Position numbers and translations under genes: made by a program. From positions 20,821,123 to 20,885,122 of the forward strand of contig CM069435.1 in NCBI GenBank assembly GCA_035610365.1: a stretch of DNA of 64,000 bases, given 5' to 3'. Under the pieces are notes generated by a model that saw nothing but the letters and a program-made list of their open reading frames with translations, was not told where the DNA came from and made no database searches. Each line of letters begins with the position of its first letter. Positions within the stretch are counted from its first letter, which is position 1. The stretch comes from Aquatica leii (lineage: Eukaryota; Arthropoda; Insecta; Coleoptera; Lampyridae). Below are positions 32,755 through 42,760 of the stretch, in pieces.

Positions 32755-34669
32755 ATGCCGAGGTACTATAAAAAAAAGAGTGAGAGAGAATTTGACCCGG
32801 ATTCGCTAAAGCAAGCCGTAACTGACGTGTTGCAAAATAACTTGAGCATCAGAGAAAGTGCTTAAAAAATCAAGTTACAAAAAGCAGACTGTGCAATTAC
32901 CTGAAGAAGATAATGGTTTCGATAAAGTAAAGTTTAGCCCCAATTTCCGTAAAGCGCAAATATTTAGTGCCAATATGGAAACTGCTCTTCAGGTTTATTT
33001 ATTAAAATGTTCTGCCATGTTTTATGGACTAACACTTAAGTTAGTCAGACGGCTAGAAGCCAGAAGCCACAACCCTCGCTAGAATGACGGGCTTTAATAA
33101 GACAACTGTCAGAGAGTTACAAGATAAGCTGGAAGTCGTCATTTCACACCTGAGAGAATTTTTAATTTGGACGAGGTAAAATACTTTGTTGCTAGTTAAG
33201 AAATCAAACAATTTATTTTTACCTTTACCAATCTGTTATTAGACTGGAGTTACTACCGTCCAACGAGTGCAAAAAATTGTTGGTAAAAAAGGGGAACACC
33301 AAATAGGCCAAGTTACATCAAGAGAAAAAGGTGCGCTAATCACTCATGTAGGAATTATTTGTGCTAATGGTAGTATTATTCCACCTGTATGGATTTTTCC
33401 TCGACATCGATTTGACCCTAGCAGGATGATAAAAGGCGTAACAGATAAAGGTCATTAGATTTAGTTTATCCTAGCGGCTGGATGATCTGTAAAAACTTTA
33501 TCACAGTTCTAGAACACTTTGTTAAACACGTCCGATCTTCTCTAGAAAAGAAAGTGCTGTTGATTATTGATAATCATGAATCGCATTTATCTCTAGATGC
33601 GGTTGACTTTTGTAGAGCTAATGGAATTATAATTTTAACTTTTTTACCGCATACTTCAAATAAACTGCAGCCATTAGACTGCACCGTGTTCGGCCCTTTC
33701 AAGACTTTTTTCAACCAAGCGGCTGACTCCTGGATGATTTCGCATCCTGGAGAAACTATAAATATTTATGATCTTCCACTTATGTGCTTTCAATCATGAG
33801 ATAGAGCAGCGACTCCTGTTAATATTAAATCTGGATTTCTGTGCACTAGAATCGTCCCATTTGATCGCAACATATTTTCGGAAGAGGACTTCCTATCTTT
33901 TGCTGTTACAGATCGCCCGTTTCCAGTTAATGAAGATCTTGCAAACATAGCTCCTGCAGTTGCAGCTATTCCTCAATGCCATAATAAGTCACCAAAAAAA
34001 CGGCGAAATACGTATAATCTCGATCAGGCATCTACGTCTGTAACATCAATTTCGAAAAACGCTACCACCGATCTAACTTTAAGAAAAGTAGAAGAGGAAA
34101 TAATTATATCACCGGAGAAGATAAAACTTTTTCCAAAGGCCGCTCCAAGGAAACAAAATAGCAATCGATAAAGAAAACGAGGGCGATGTATGAGCGGCAC
34201 AGATACCACAGGGAAGCTGATACTAAAAGAAAAAAAGAGACTAAAAGAAAGTAGGATGTCTGGGAAGAAAAGAAAAGAAGCCAAGAAGAAAGCATTTCAA
34301 GAAATATCCACAGGTGATGAAGGTGAAGAAATTGTTTTGAATGACAACTCATTAGATGATGATGTTTGTCATGTCTCTGATGAAGAAACGTCAGTCGAAT
34401 GTGTTCCCAAAGGTGGATACATTATTGCAAAAGTTTTTGGAAAATTGTCTGTCAGAAAATATGTCGCTGTTATTGACGAAAAACATTTTGACGGTTATGA
34501 TGTTCGCTTTTTAAAGCGGAACAAGTTTCGTTTTTTGAATAAATCGCTAGCAGTTGTTATGTTTAATAAAGTCGTAATGGTTTTACCTGATCCCATCAAA
34601 GATTATATACCAAGATTTAAGGATATGGTCTACTTTAACATAGATCTGACCGAACATAGTTTACAATAG
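32755..34669 (+). pseudogene. Pogo/Tigger transposase of element 2, near-complete
   Basis: It starts MPRYYKKKSEREF with a psq-type helix-turn-helix ending NNLSIRESA. It then has FYGLTLKLVRRLEA and the first Asp in IFNLDE at 33165. A 67-bp GT-AG intron (33176-33242) joins this in frame to TGVTTVQRVQKIVGKKG. Next come IGQVTSREKGALITHV, IPPVWIFPRHRFDPSRM, the second Asp block KVLLIIDNHESHLSLDAVDF, LTFLPHTSNKLQPLDCTVFG with the third acidic residue, and a final basic region plus a chromatin-domain-like C-terminus (KVVMVLPDPIKDYIPRF). Only a few frameshifts or stops are visible (near 32863, 33095, 33457, 33800, 34170). DDE pogo transposases cut and paste at TA sites. A domesticated gene is unlikely given the breaks. 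Confidence 0.88.
33176..33242 (+). other. Spliceosomal intron in pogo transposase
   Basis: GAG|GTAAAA donor and TTATTAG acceptor. Removing 67 bp joins NLDE to TGVTT, which restores the family motif. In-frame stops inside confirm it must be removed. Confidence 0.8.
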
Positions 34670-34803
34670 TGTAGTGTGAGATACTTTTCTATAGGTATCT
34701 TCATATAAATTGTATGTTACCTTATGTTACCTAACATCTTGTTTAAAACCTAATAAATATTAATGTTTCCCTGTTTCAATACTAATGTCCATAGTCTCCC
34801 TGG

Positions 34804-35092
34804 TATGTGTCCATTATATCCCAAGCCCGGCGAGATATTGGACAAAAATCATTCAACTTCCATTTATCGATTATAAAACTTAAAATATAAAAAATAAAGT
34901 TCTGATTTTATAAGGATATGATCTCGAATAACTAAGCTGTGATCGGTTACTTACACCAGTTTAATATCCTTATAAATAAAAAATCTGCGGTGTTATTTTT
35001 AAAATTAATAAAAAATAATAAAAGAGCATCAATCTTAAATATCCTTAAAAAAATAAAAACGAGTATCATTACATTACTAATACAAGGTCAAT
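34804..35092. other. Spacer between pogo elements
   Basis: AT-rich DNA with two extra copies of the GGAGATATTGGACA-type word near 34810-34850. Confidence 0.4.
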
Positions 35093-37431
35093 CAGGGTAA
35101 AAAAAACTAGGGGTAAATGAAAACATCTACGGTCGCTGGTGTCGCATTACACAAATTTCATGACTGCTGCACAGTTGTTGCGACGGTAAGTAGTATATAA
35201 TTTTATGGATCGAAGTAATTTTATGACGGTTTCAGGTAGGGGCTGCAGTAAATTTCGTGTTTTGAACCGTGAACGTTAGAACAACAAACTAAAATAATTA
35301 GATGATAAGTAAATGTTGTTGTTACACTGTACAGGTTAAAAAACATAAAATAGGGGTAATTGGAAACGCGTCCCCTTTTACCCCAACTTTGAAATAACAA
35401 TTAATACAGTTTCTTTTATTGTGTAGATGCCACGATCTGCAAGAAACTAGAGCGTACGTACACAGCGGAGAACCTACAAAACGCTGTTGATGACGTCGGA
35501 ACAAACAACCTGAATTACAGACAAGCATCTGCTTCCTATGGTGTTCCATTTTTAATAAAATAAAAAGGCGTCAGATTCCCGACGAGAAACTAGAAAGTGG
35601 AAGAAGGTGTGAGCTAACACCTCTTGTAGAAACAAAGATCGCAAAACGTCTAAAAGAGCGGTCAAAAATAGGTTACCCATGTTCTAAAGTAGAATTGCTA
35701 CAGTTGGTGCAAGATTTTGTACTCAAAAATGGAATATAAACAAGGTTTAAGGATGGAAAACCTGGACACAATTGGTATGTCAGATTTATGTGTCGCCACC
35801 CTCGACTAAGTCTCAAAAAAACCAAACATTTTTAGAAGTCTAGAAAAACTTCACTGATGTTTTACACAACTTCTACGACAAATTAGAAGATGTAGTTACT
35901 ACTAATGACATTCTGCCTTGTTTTGTCTATAATGCTGATGAATCTGAGTTCAGTTCAGACCCTTCTAGAATTCGTGATACTGGGACCAAGGCTTTGAACT
36001 GAATTGGTAGTGGTTCAGGTCTGCTCACTACTGTTTTAGCGTGTGTTGCTGCAGATGGCACAGTACTGCTTTCGATGATTGTGTTTAAAAGCGCTGTTAT
36101 TCAAGCGCGTTGGACATCACCCGTTACATTTCCGGCTACCGTATATGCCGCATTCCATAATGGATGAATGGAGAAACCCCAATTCTCCCACTGCTTTAAA
36201 ACATCCTTTATAAGTCATATTTATGAAAAACGTGTTGATATAGACATGCCAAATACTACAGCTCTTCTTCTGTATGACGAGCACGCTAGTAATATCAGTT
36301 TGCGCATAATACAATCTGCAATAGAAGCCAACATATAGATAATCAAATTTCCTCGCTTTTCGGATATGATACAGCTTTTCGATAAATGCCTATTTGGTCC
36401 AGTCAAAAAAGCATGGGTTCGGCAGTTAGTGGAATTTGGTAAAGACAACATTGGTGTGAAAACTGGACGTTTATAAAAGCTCGATTTTGGTGAAATGTTA
36501 TCATCGGCAGCAATAACAAAACACAACATTGTGTTCGGATTTAGCTCTACAGGAATCTGGCCTTAAAATCGTGCTCGGTTTCCAGAAACAGAATTTGAAC
36601 CTCACCAGCTAGCAGCATACAACAGGAGAAAGGCCTTGTAGACATGACTAAAGATGGTGGAATAATACCGGAAAACAATTTTGCAGGACCATCTATCTCG
36701 CTGGTTTTTGAAAGCGGCTCAGCGGCTCAAATTGATGAAGTACCAGCAGTTCACACTGTTGAAATAAGACCAGCAACACCATTTGTTGCCGAATTATTTG
36801 CTGCAGCAATTTGTCGAAAGAAAATCTGCGTTAATGTAAAAAAAAAACCGACGCCTTACAAAAACCTCTACAGTATGACGAAGTTTTGACAACCGAACAA
36901 GTTGTCGCACGATTACAGAAAGCTGAGCAAAAGAAGACCATGACTAATTCACCCAAGAAAAACACTTAAACCAAATCTATCGCTGCAAAGACGTTGGAAC
37001 AAGCCGCACAGAAGAAGACACCCACAAGTACTTCGGAACAAAGCGCAGATGAAATATCTCTTCATGATGAGTCTGATGACTCCAAATTTGTAAGCTCAAG
37101 CTCAGATGATAAAATGGACTTACCGCTATCCCGATTAGGCACGAACTAAAAAGTTAACATTGGCGATTTCATAATTGTCAAATTTGTATACAACGCCAAC
37201 ACTAAGATACAAAAAGAAAAACGATTTATCGGCCAGGTAGTCACTGCTGGTGAAGCAGTTTCCGCAAAATTTTTCAGGAAATCTTCAAAAGATGAACGGG
37301 CTTACATATTTCCTGAGGTGGACGAAATTCAGGATGTTGCTGCTAGCCAAATCTTAGCTACTGTTAAACCATCTAAGATAACTCGCGGACGACACTTTTT
37401 CCCCGAGGCCGCTCACTATGATTGTTCCTAA
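35093..37431 (+). mobile_element. Pogo-like element 3, right end missing
   Basis: The left end CAGGGTAAAAAAAACTAGGG resembles the ends of element 1. The transposase runs to 37431. No matching inverted right end was found in the next 600 bp, so the element is truncated or its end is too decayed. Confidence 0.65.
35427..37431 (+). pseudogene. Pogo/CENP-B-type transposase of element 3, broken
   Basis: It starts MPRSARN and carries the psq helix-turn-helix (NLQNAVDDVGTNNLNYRQAS). The first Asp block is FVYNADESEFSSDPSRIRDT near 35925. It continues GLLTTVLACVAADGTVLL and then TALLLYDEHASNISLRIIQS near 36260, the second Asp. IIKFPRFSDMIQLFDKCLFG and FSSTGIWP follow. The C-terminal domain (FIIVKFVYNANTKIQ, RFIGQVVTAGEAVSAKFFRK) matches the small domain found at the end of other pogo proteins. 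In-frame stops replace Trp or Gln codons in several places and some frameshifts are present. Confidence 0.82.
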
Positions 37432-38792
37432 ATAATTATTATTTTTAACTAATAGGATATTTATGTTTTGTAAAGTTTTAATCTGAATAACACGATTATT
37501 AAAAAAAACATTTTGTTTTAGATAGCTTTCTACTTTTAGGCAAATCAACCGTTTAACTGTAATTTTCTTAAATAAAGGAATGAACGTATCAGCAATAAAT
37601 ATGAAGCCAATGTTTCTGATAACTTTAGCCCACATAAGTGCACGTTGTGTACGAAAAAGAATACTGTTTCCATTTCCAAATTGTAAAAATTATTGCAGTC
37701 TGATGGCAAGACTTTTTTAAAGGCTTGTAAGTGCTCGTATTTTTGCTGCTTTATTTTTAAGTGACCTCGGTATAACTTTTCTATTTGCGAATTTACATTA
37801 ACTTTAATTCGTTCAGGCAAATTACTTATTAGTCATCAAAATAATTAATTTTGGATGATATTCCTTTATTTTTTTATATTTAAGACATCTTATAACATTA
37901 ATATAACTGAATTCGTCACTGTAGATTACAATAGTCTTATTTGTGGGTTCTTTTTCCAAATATTAGAAAGGTTAGCTTTAAGGACCAGAATTTTCTGTAG
38001 TTTCTTTTTAGACATTCTCTCAATCAATTATGGCTTCTTCTTTTCTTTTAATATGTTTTGTAACTAATAATAAATATATTTTTGATTTTTAGTTTTTTTT
38101 CTAAAATGTGATAAACTGAGTTCTCTAACTCTTTTTGTATCACATAAATCTTGATCACCTATACAAAGATTTTGTATAGGTGTTTTTGTTTGGAATACTG
38201 CAGTAGTGCGATTCTAATTTGGAAAGGTCTTTTAAAATTGTTTCTAAAGTGTTAATTCATATTTTAAATTCTGCAGGCATTCGCGTTTTAGGTGGTATAG
38301 ATATAGCATTCCTATCTTTAAGTTTATTGTTAGCTGCTTCAACTACACAATTTGTCACCATCCGTTCATTTAAATCTAAGGTAGGTACTTAAGAGCATTT
38401 TTTTGCAAACACGTAGAGGTTTGCCGATTTTAAAAAAAAAATATTCAAGTGTCGGCAGTTTTTTTAGGGTTCTTTTTTTGTGTTATAATAACTGTAACCA
38501 GCGAAATACACACAACCAAACTAAGCGAGTTACAACATCCATTTTAAGCTTTCTTACACAGCGCAGACTGACAGGTGGTCTTAGTTTTCACTTTAGTTTT
38601 TTCTCTTCATACACATACTTTTCAATGTATTTGTTTTTTCTTAATGTTCTATACATTAAGTATCGAGTACGATTTATTTTTCTTAAACCTTACTTCTCTG
38701 AATGGTCTTCAAAGGACTTCCTATTTTGGCTTTCCAGAATACTATCATTCCTGTCTTGCATGAATACTCTTATACTATAATATATTATTTAT
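37432..38792. other. AT-rich stretch
   Basis: No coding motifs recognised; the frames at 38403-38780 are Phe/Ser/Leu-rich without domain signals. Confidence 0.4.
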
Positions 38793-39243
38793 ATTCAAAA
38801 GTGTTTGATGGCAGAGTCATCTCATAGTATAATTTTACTATGTGTCTATAGTTAACTGTAAATAGTTATAAACTACGGAAAATACGTTGAATTAGTTTAA
38901 CACCCGCGAAATTCAAAATCAGCTTTGAATAATTCGTCGGGATAAAACCACAACGTAAAAAAAACATTGGGGGTAAGCAATGTCAATGCAATTATGCAAA
39001 CGCCACCAGAGTGAACTACTAGACAGCTGTTTCGCCCTTTTGGGGCTCATCAGTAGTAGGAGATACACTCTAATGTTGTTCCCACAATTGCATTGACGCC
39101 CCTTATAGCTTATATTTAAGTACGACGAAGTTACGATTCAAAAGTGTTTGATGGCAGAGCCATCTCATAGTATAATTTTACTATGTGTCTATAGTTAACT
39201 GTAAATAGTTATAAACGACGGAAAATACGTTGAATTAGTTTAA
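38793..39243 (-). repeat. Hammerhead-bearing tandem repeat, 343-bp period
   Basis: A 108-bp block (38793-38900) recurs without indels at 39136-39243, giving a period of 343 bp and about 1.3 copies. The hammerhead lies once in the full unit. The repeated block holds ATTCAAAAGTGTTTGATGGC and ends GTTGAATTAGTTTAA. Hammerheads in tandem units of a few hundred bp are the layout of animal retrozymes and Penelope pseudo-LTRs. Confidence 0.9.
39008..39071 (-). ncRNA. Type I hammerhead self-cleaving ribozyme 2
   Basis: On the minus strand: outer stem I AGAGTG/CACTCT, inner stem I CTACTA/TAGTAG, core CTGATGA, stem II GCCC-CAAAA-GGGC, core GAA, stem III ACAGCTGT, cleavage site GTC. Compared with the copy at 26133-26196, both partners of pairs have changed together: G-C to A-T in stem I, T-A to C-G in stem II and G-C to A-T in stem III. 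The core and loop CAAAA are identical. This is strong evidence of selection on structure. Predicted cut is after the C at 39022. Confidence 0.93.
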
Positions 39244-39274
39244 TTTGTTAAACTAATTCAACGTATTTTCCGTC
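39217..39274. repeat. Perfect 27-bp hairpin at repeat/LTR junction
   Basis: The end of the second hammerhead repeat (39217-39243) is followed by TTTG and then by its exact inverse (39248-39274). The hammerhead unit and the Gypsy-like element to the right therefore begin with the same 27 bp in head-to-head orientation. Confidence 0.9.
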
Positions 39275-39281
39275 CCAAATA

Positions 39282-39314
39282 TATAAAACGTATTCAAAAA
39301 GAACTGAAGTCAGT
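39282..39314 (+). promoter_or_regulatory. TATA/initiator core promoter of Gypsy LTR
   Basis: TATAAA at 39282-39287 and an arthropod-type initiator TCAGT at 39310-39314, with about 30 bp between the TATA box and the initiator A. The position just upstream of a gag leader fits the U3/R boundary of a 5' LTR. Function is inferred. Confidence 0.6.
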
Positions 39315-39678
39315 TTTTCGAAGTTGGAAGTTAAGAAGACAATCGGTTTAAAATAAATAAGTGATTAACGTGTGTGCTAAGATAGATAAATAAAGTACCG
39401 GTGTTAGTGAAACATAAATACGTCGCGTACATGTTGTTAACATAAACAAGTGTCAGTTTTAGATAAAATTTAAAAATGCCGACTAGTGATAGTAATACAT
39501 AAATTAATTTAAGTGTTTTTTAATATCACTCCCGTAATAGAAACATTGTGTAAATAATACACAATTGTGTGTGTTTGTTTATATAATGTTCCAGTTCATT
39601 AAAGTAGTGTATTTAATAATAAAAAATAATCGAGCATTAAAACTTGTTTTATTATACTTTTTATTTGTGTTTTAATTA

Positions 39679-41700
39679 ATGTCGGTGACACGTTTGCAAG
39701 CAGTTAAAATGGATTCAAAGTTATTTGAATTTCTCGAATCAATAAAAAATGGTCAAAAATCGATGAATAAAAATATGGAAAAAAATACTAGAAAAATTGA
39801 AGAAAATTCTAGAAATGTAAGAAAAACTGTTCAAAAATGGAATGGAGGAATATTCTATACATTTAAAATAAGAAATACAAGCAAGCATGGAAAATCAAAT
39901 AAAGACCATTAAGGAACAAAAGCAAGTTAGTGTAAAAAATCAAATCAAAACTGTTCAAGAGGAAACTGAAGCAGATATGTTCAGTTTGAGAGAAGAAATA
40001 TGCGAAGTTCTAGAAAACGAAAAACAATCTATGAATGAGAAAATAGAAGACAAATTAAAAGAATAAAACTGCTTGAAGAAAGAATAAGTCGAATGAACTG
40101 ATGACAAAGGTAGCGTCACGACCAAAGACTTACTATTGAATCATCGAAAACAAACTACTCAGAAGTTTAAGATTGTTCCTCCAAATTTTGATAGAAAAAT
40201 GCCTTGGTCAACATACTAAAAGCAGTTTGAAACCGCAGCCACAGCTCAGGTTGGAGCAACAAACAGAAAACTACGTGTTTAATAGTAGCTTTACGTGAAA
40301 AAGCGATTGAAAGTTTGCAGACTGTTCCTGACCACTTGCAAGAAAATTACGAACTCTTAATTTCACGTTTAGAAATGAAATATAGAGATCCTCATCTTCA
40401 ACAAGTGTACTAAGCCGAAATAAAGAGTCGGGTTCAGAAAGCTGCGGAGAGTCCTTAAGAGTTTGAGACTGACATTGCCAGAATGACAAGGCTTGTGTAT
40501 CCTACAGCACCAGATACCTTGTAACGTTTTAATGAATGCACCTCGTACATATTTACGTTATTGCAACTTTCCCATAATCAAAGGAAGGTCTTGATAGTTC
40601 ATGGTCGCAAAGACGAACAATTTTCAACGCATTCTTGATACGGCGATTAGAGAGAGCGAAGAATGATATTTTAAGAACGCGAGTGCAAGCAATTTAATAA
40701 TTTTGAATCCGATAAATACAGGGATCTTGTTTGGAATTCGCGGGTTTGCTATGCCAATTGATTAGGCGCGATTACAATTTAAATTTACTAGGAAACCGTT
40801 TTGGAGAACGGTAAGTTTCGGGTATGAAATAACACGATACACTGTTGTTTAAAAATTACAGGTTTTCTGGTTTAAGTATACTTTAATCTTGAATAAATTG
40901 CAAGTGCTTATTTAAGCAGGATTATAATAAGTTTGGAGAAATATTACTCAAACCTTCTGTGTGACGGTTTTGCCAAAGCTGGTGGCCAGGATAAGGGAGA
41001 TAAAAGTTTCGGTAGTCCCAAAAACATTACAAAGTAAGATATAATTTGTCAGCGCAATTGTATCCATAATTGTAAGTACGCATTGTATAAGCTAAACTCG
41101 TATTAAGATCCAAAATAATTAGTTTAAGTGTAAACTATCATTTAACTTTAGTGAATAAGTTTCAAGTTTTTATAATAACTAGAGTTTCCAAAGAAAAGGA
41201 TAAATAAATAAATATAAACTTGTGGCGCCCATTCTTTGACGAATGCATTATTAATTTGTTATAAGTCTTCTAAAAATTAAATGTTAATTTTGGTAAACTG
41301 AAGCGACCAATCTCATTTACCCCGACCCAGCCTTAAAAAAAAGCCTATAAATAATAATAAACAAGCTTCCGGTGCTACAACCTTCTTGGAGCAATTGGCT
41401 TTTCAAAGCTTTGTAGACGAGACAGTTAAACGTAGCAGACATTGCGGTTAACTCGACCTAAGACACTGGATAATGGTTTAGTGCATGCCTTGAAGTTTAA
41501 GCAGCAAAACAAACATCGAAACAAGACTGTGAGATACTCCGCTGTGCTGCAAAAGTACCCACGCAGACACTAGAAAGAAGACTGCGCGACAAATACTTCG
41601 TGAATGAGAAGTAACGATTTCAAACTGCGGTGAAATAAGACACGTAAGACTACATCGTACTAAACTTAAGAAGAAGACAAGCAGAGCGCTTAAAAGTTTG
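39679..41700 (+). pseudogene. Gypsy gag, broken and split by a solo LTR
   Basis: A Lys/Glu-rich coiled-coil-like N-terminal region (SIKNGQKSMNKNMEKN and KIEENSRNVRK) leads to the gag core: FKIVPPNFDRKMPWSTY near 40160, then NRKLRV, ILIFNKCTKPK-type frame near 40390, and LAYPTAPDTFLEQLAFQSFV once the solo LTR is removed. The same blocks are found in element 2 at 61140-61510, including HLQQVYQAQIKNRVQK there. The gene is full of stops and frame changes. Confidence 0.75.
40520..41379. mobile_element. Solo LTR nested in Gypsy gag
   Basis: The 860-bp insert starts TGTAACG and ends GCTACA (TG...CA rule) and is flanked by ACCT at 40516-40519 and 41380-41383. Removing it with one ACCT joins GATACCT to TCTTGGAG and restores the gag codons D-T-F-L-E-Q, which are uninterrupted in Gypsy element 2 (61450-61480). 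A 4-bp duplication fits Ty3/Gypsy. A 5-bp ACCTT reading would break the TG...CA ends. Confidence 0.85.
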
Positions 41701-42556
41701 GAGCGAGTTGAACAAAAGAAACAAAACCTCATCTCATCTAGTCATGTACCGGAGGTTACCATTCAAATGGCATGGCCTAGGGAGCAATTGCATAGCATTT
41801 ATCTTGATGGCAAGATTAATGGACGAAGTGTTCAGTTACTGGTTGACACGAGAGCGACGAAAACTATTATTCGTCCGAACATATTACGGGAAAATAAAAA
41901 GACATCACTGGTAACAGTACGACTTCGAACGGCAATGGGCAAAAGAATACCTACTCACGGAGTCACGGAGTAACCATTGGTTTGGGAAATGGAGTACTCG
42001 ACCATCAAGTACTGGTAGTCGATATCAAGAAAAAGGTTTTCCTGGTAATAGACGTTATAAAAAAGTATTGGTTCGATTTGTATATAAATAATGATGTCTT
42101 GAAGAACAACAGCGAAGAAATTCCTTTTCAATCGTCAGAAAAGACAACCGTGCAAGTCTTGTTGAGTGAAGACGTGATTCTGCCTGGAAGGACTTAAACT
42201 AGAGATGGCACGCCTGGATGGAAATATCCATTCGCGTTAATGAACTAATGAAGGGCGATTGATGGAAAAGAAAGTACTGGTTGGCACAATATTAGTACTA
42301 GTGAAAAACACGTTGCCAGTAAGGATCTTGAATGTCAACTCAGATCCAGTAACGTTGAAAAAGTAGACCGTGGTAGACCAATTCACGCCGCAGTGTGTTA
42401 AATTGTGAGATGCGTAAGTTCTAGTGAAGATATGTCGACGAAAACGTGCCCACATCTATTCTTACTTCCAAATGCCAAAACCTCAGCCAAGACCAGCTGG
42501 CTAAAATTAAAATGTTGGTCCAGCAGTATCTAGATGTGTTCGCGCTAGAGAGAGCT
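41698..42556 (+). pseudogene. Gypsy protease and start of pol, broken
   Basis: The open frame at 41698-41973 reads LHSIYLDGKINGRSVQLLVD followed by TRATKTIIRPNIL, the retropepsin active-site region; the usual D-T-G is D-T-R, so the protease would be dead. A hydrophobic strand (VRLRTAMGKRIP) follows, then a stop. Further pieces (QVLVVDIKKKVFLVIDVIKK and VLLSEDVILPGRT) continue in another frame to the segment just before reverse transcriptase. Confidence 0.85.
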
Positions 42557-42760
42557 CGCAAGCCCAACTTTGAATCAAATCATTTTTAATTATAGAAATA
42601 ACCACATCCTAATTTTTTGATATGTTGTTTATTAATGCTTATTCTATACGTATGTCAATTTGCAGAAAAATTGAAATGCACGTCATTGCGAAAAAATGAC
42701 TTTAATTAGGCGCACAAGCCCAACTTTAAATCGAATTATTTTTAATTATTTATAGTTGTG
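42557..42760. repeat. Satellite-like doublet, 156-bp period
   Basis: AGCCCAACTTTGAATC and AGCCCAACTTTAAATC start successive units at 42561 and 42717, each followed by TTTTTAATTA. The unit shares ACCACATCCTAATTTTTTGA and ATTTGCAGAAAAAT with the doublet in element C at 28841-29150. Confidence 0.75.

Larger units (their letters stand above)
32286..34803 (+). mobile_element. Pogo-like element 2 (best preserved)
   Basis: The left end starts CAGTAAGGGAGACTGAGG after a TA. The right end reads, reversed, CCAGGGAGACTATGGACA. A word of the type GGAGAC-(A/T)-TTGGACA recurs at both ends: about 32290-32330, twice near 32655-32690 in opposing orientation, and at 34788-34850. These look like subterminal binding sites. 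The right boundary is uncertain by a few bp, and similar words continue past it. Confidence 0.75.
39275..42556 (+). mobile_element. Ty3/Gypsy element 1, truncated before RT
   Basis: An LTR-like promoter region and a leader precede a gag gene. Gag is interrupted by a solo LTR, then continues into a protease and the beginning of the pol region (LSQDQLAKIKMLVQQYLDVF near 42480-42550). The element stops abruptly at about 42556, where satellite-like sequence starts. A short AGTGTCAG near 39453, compared with AGTGGTGTCAG in element 2, marks the likely primer-binding region. Confidence 0.8.
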
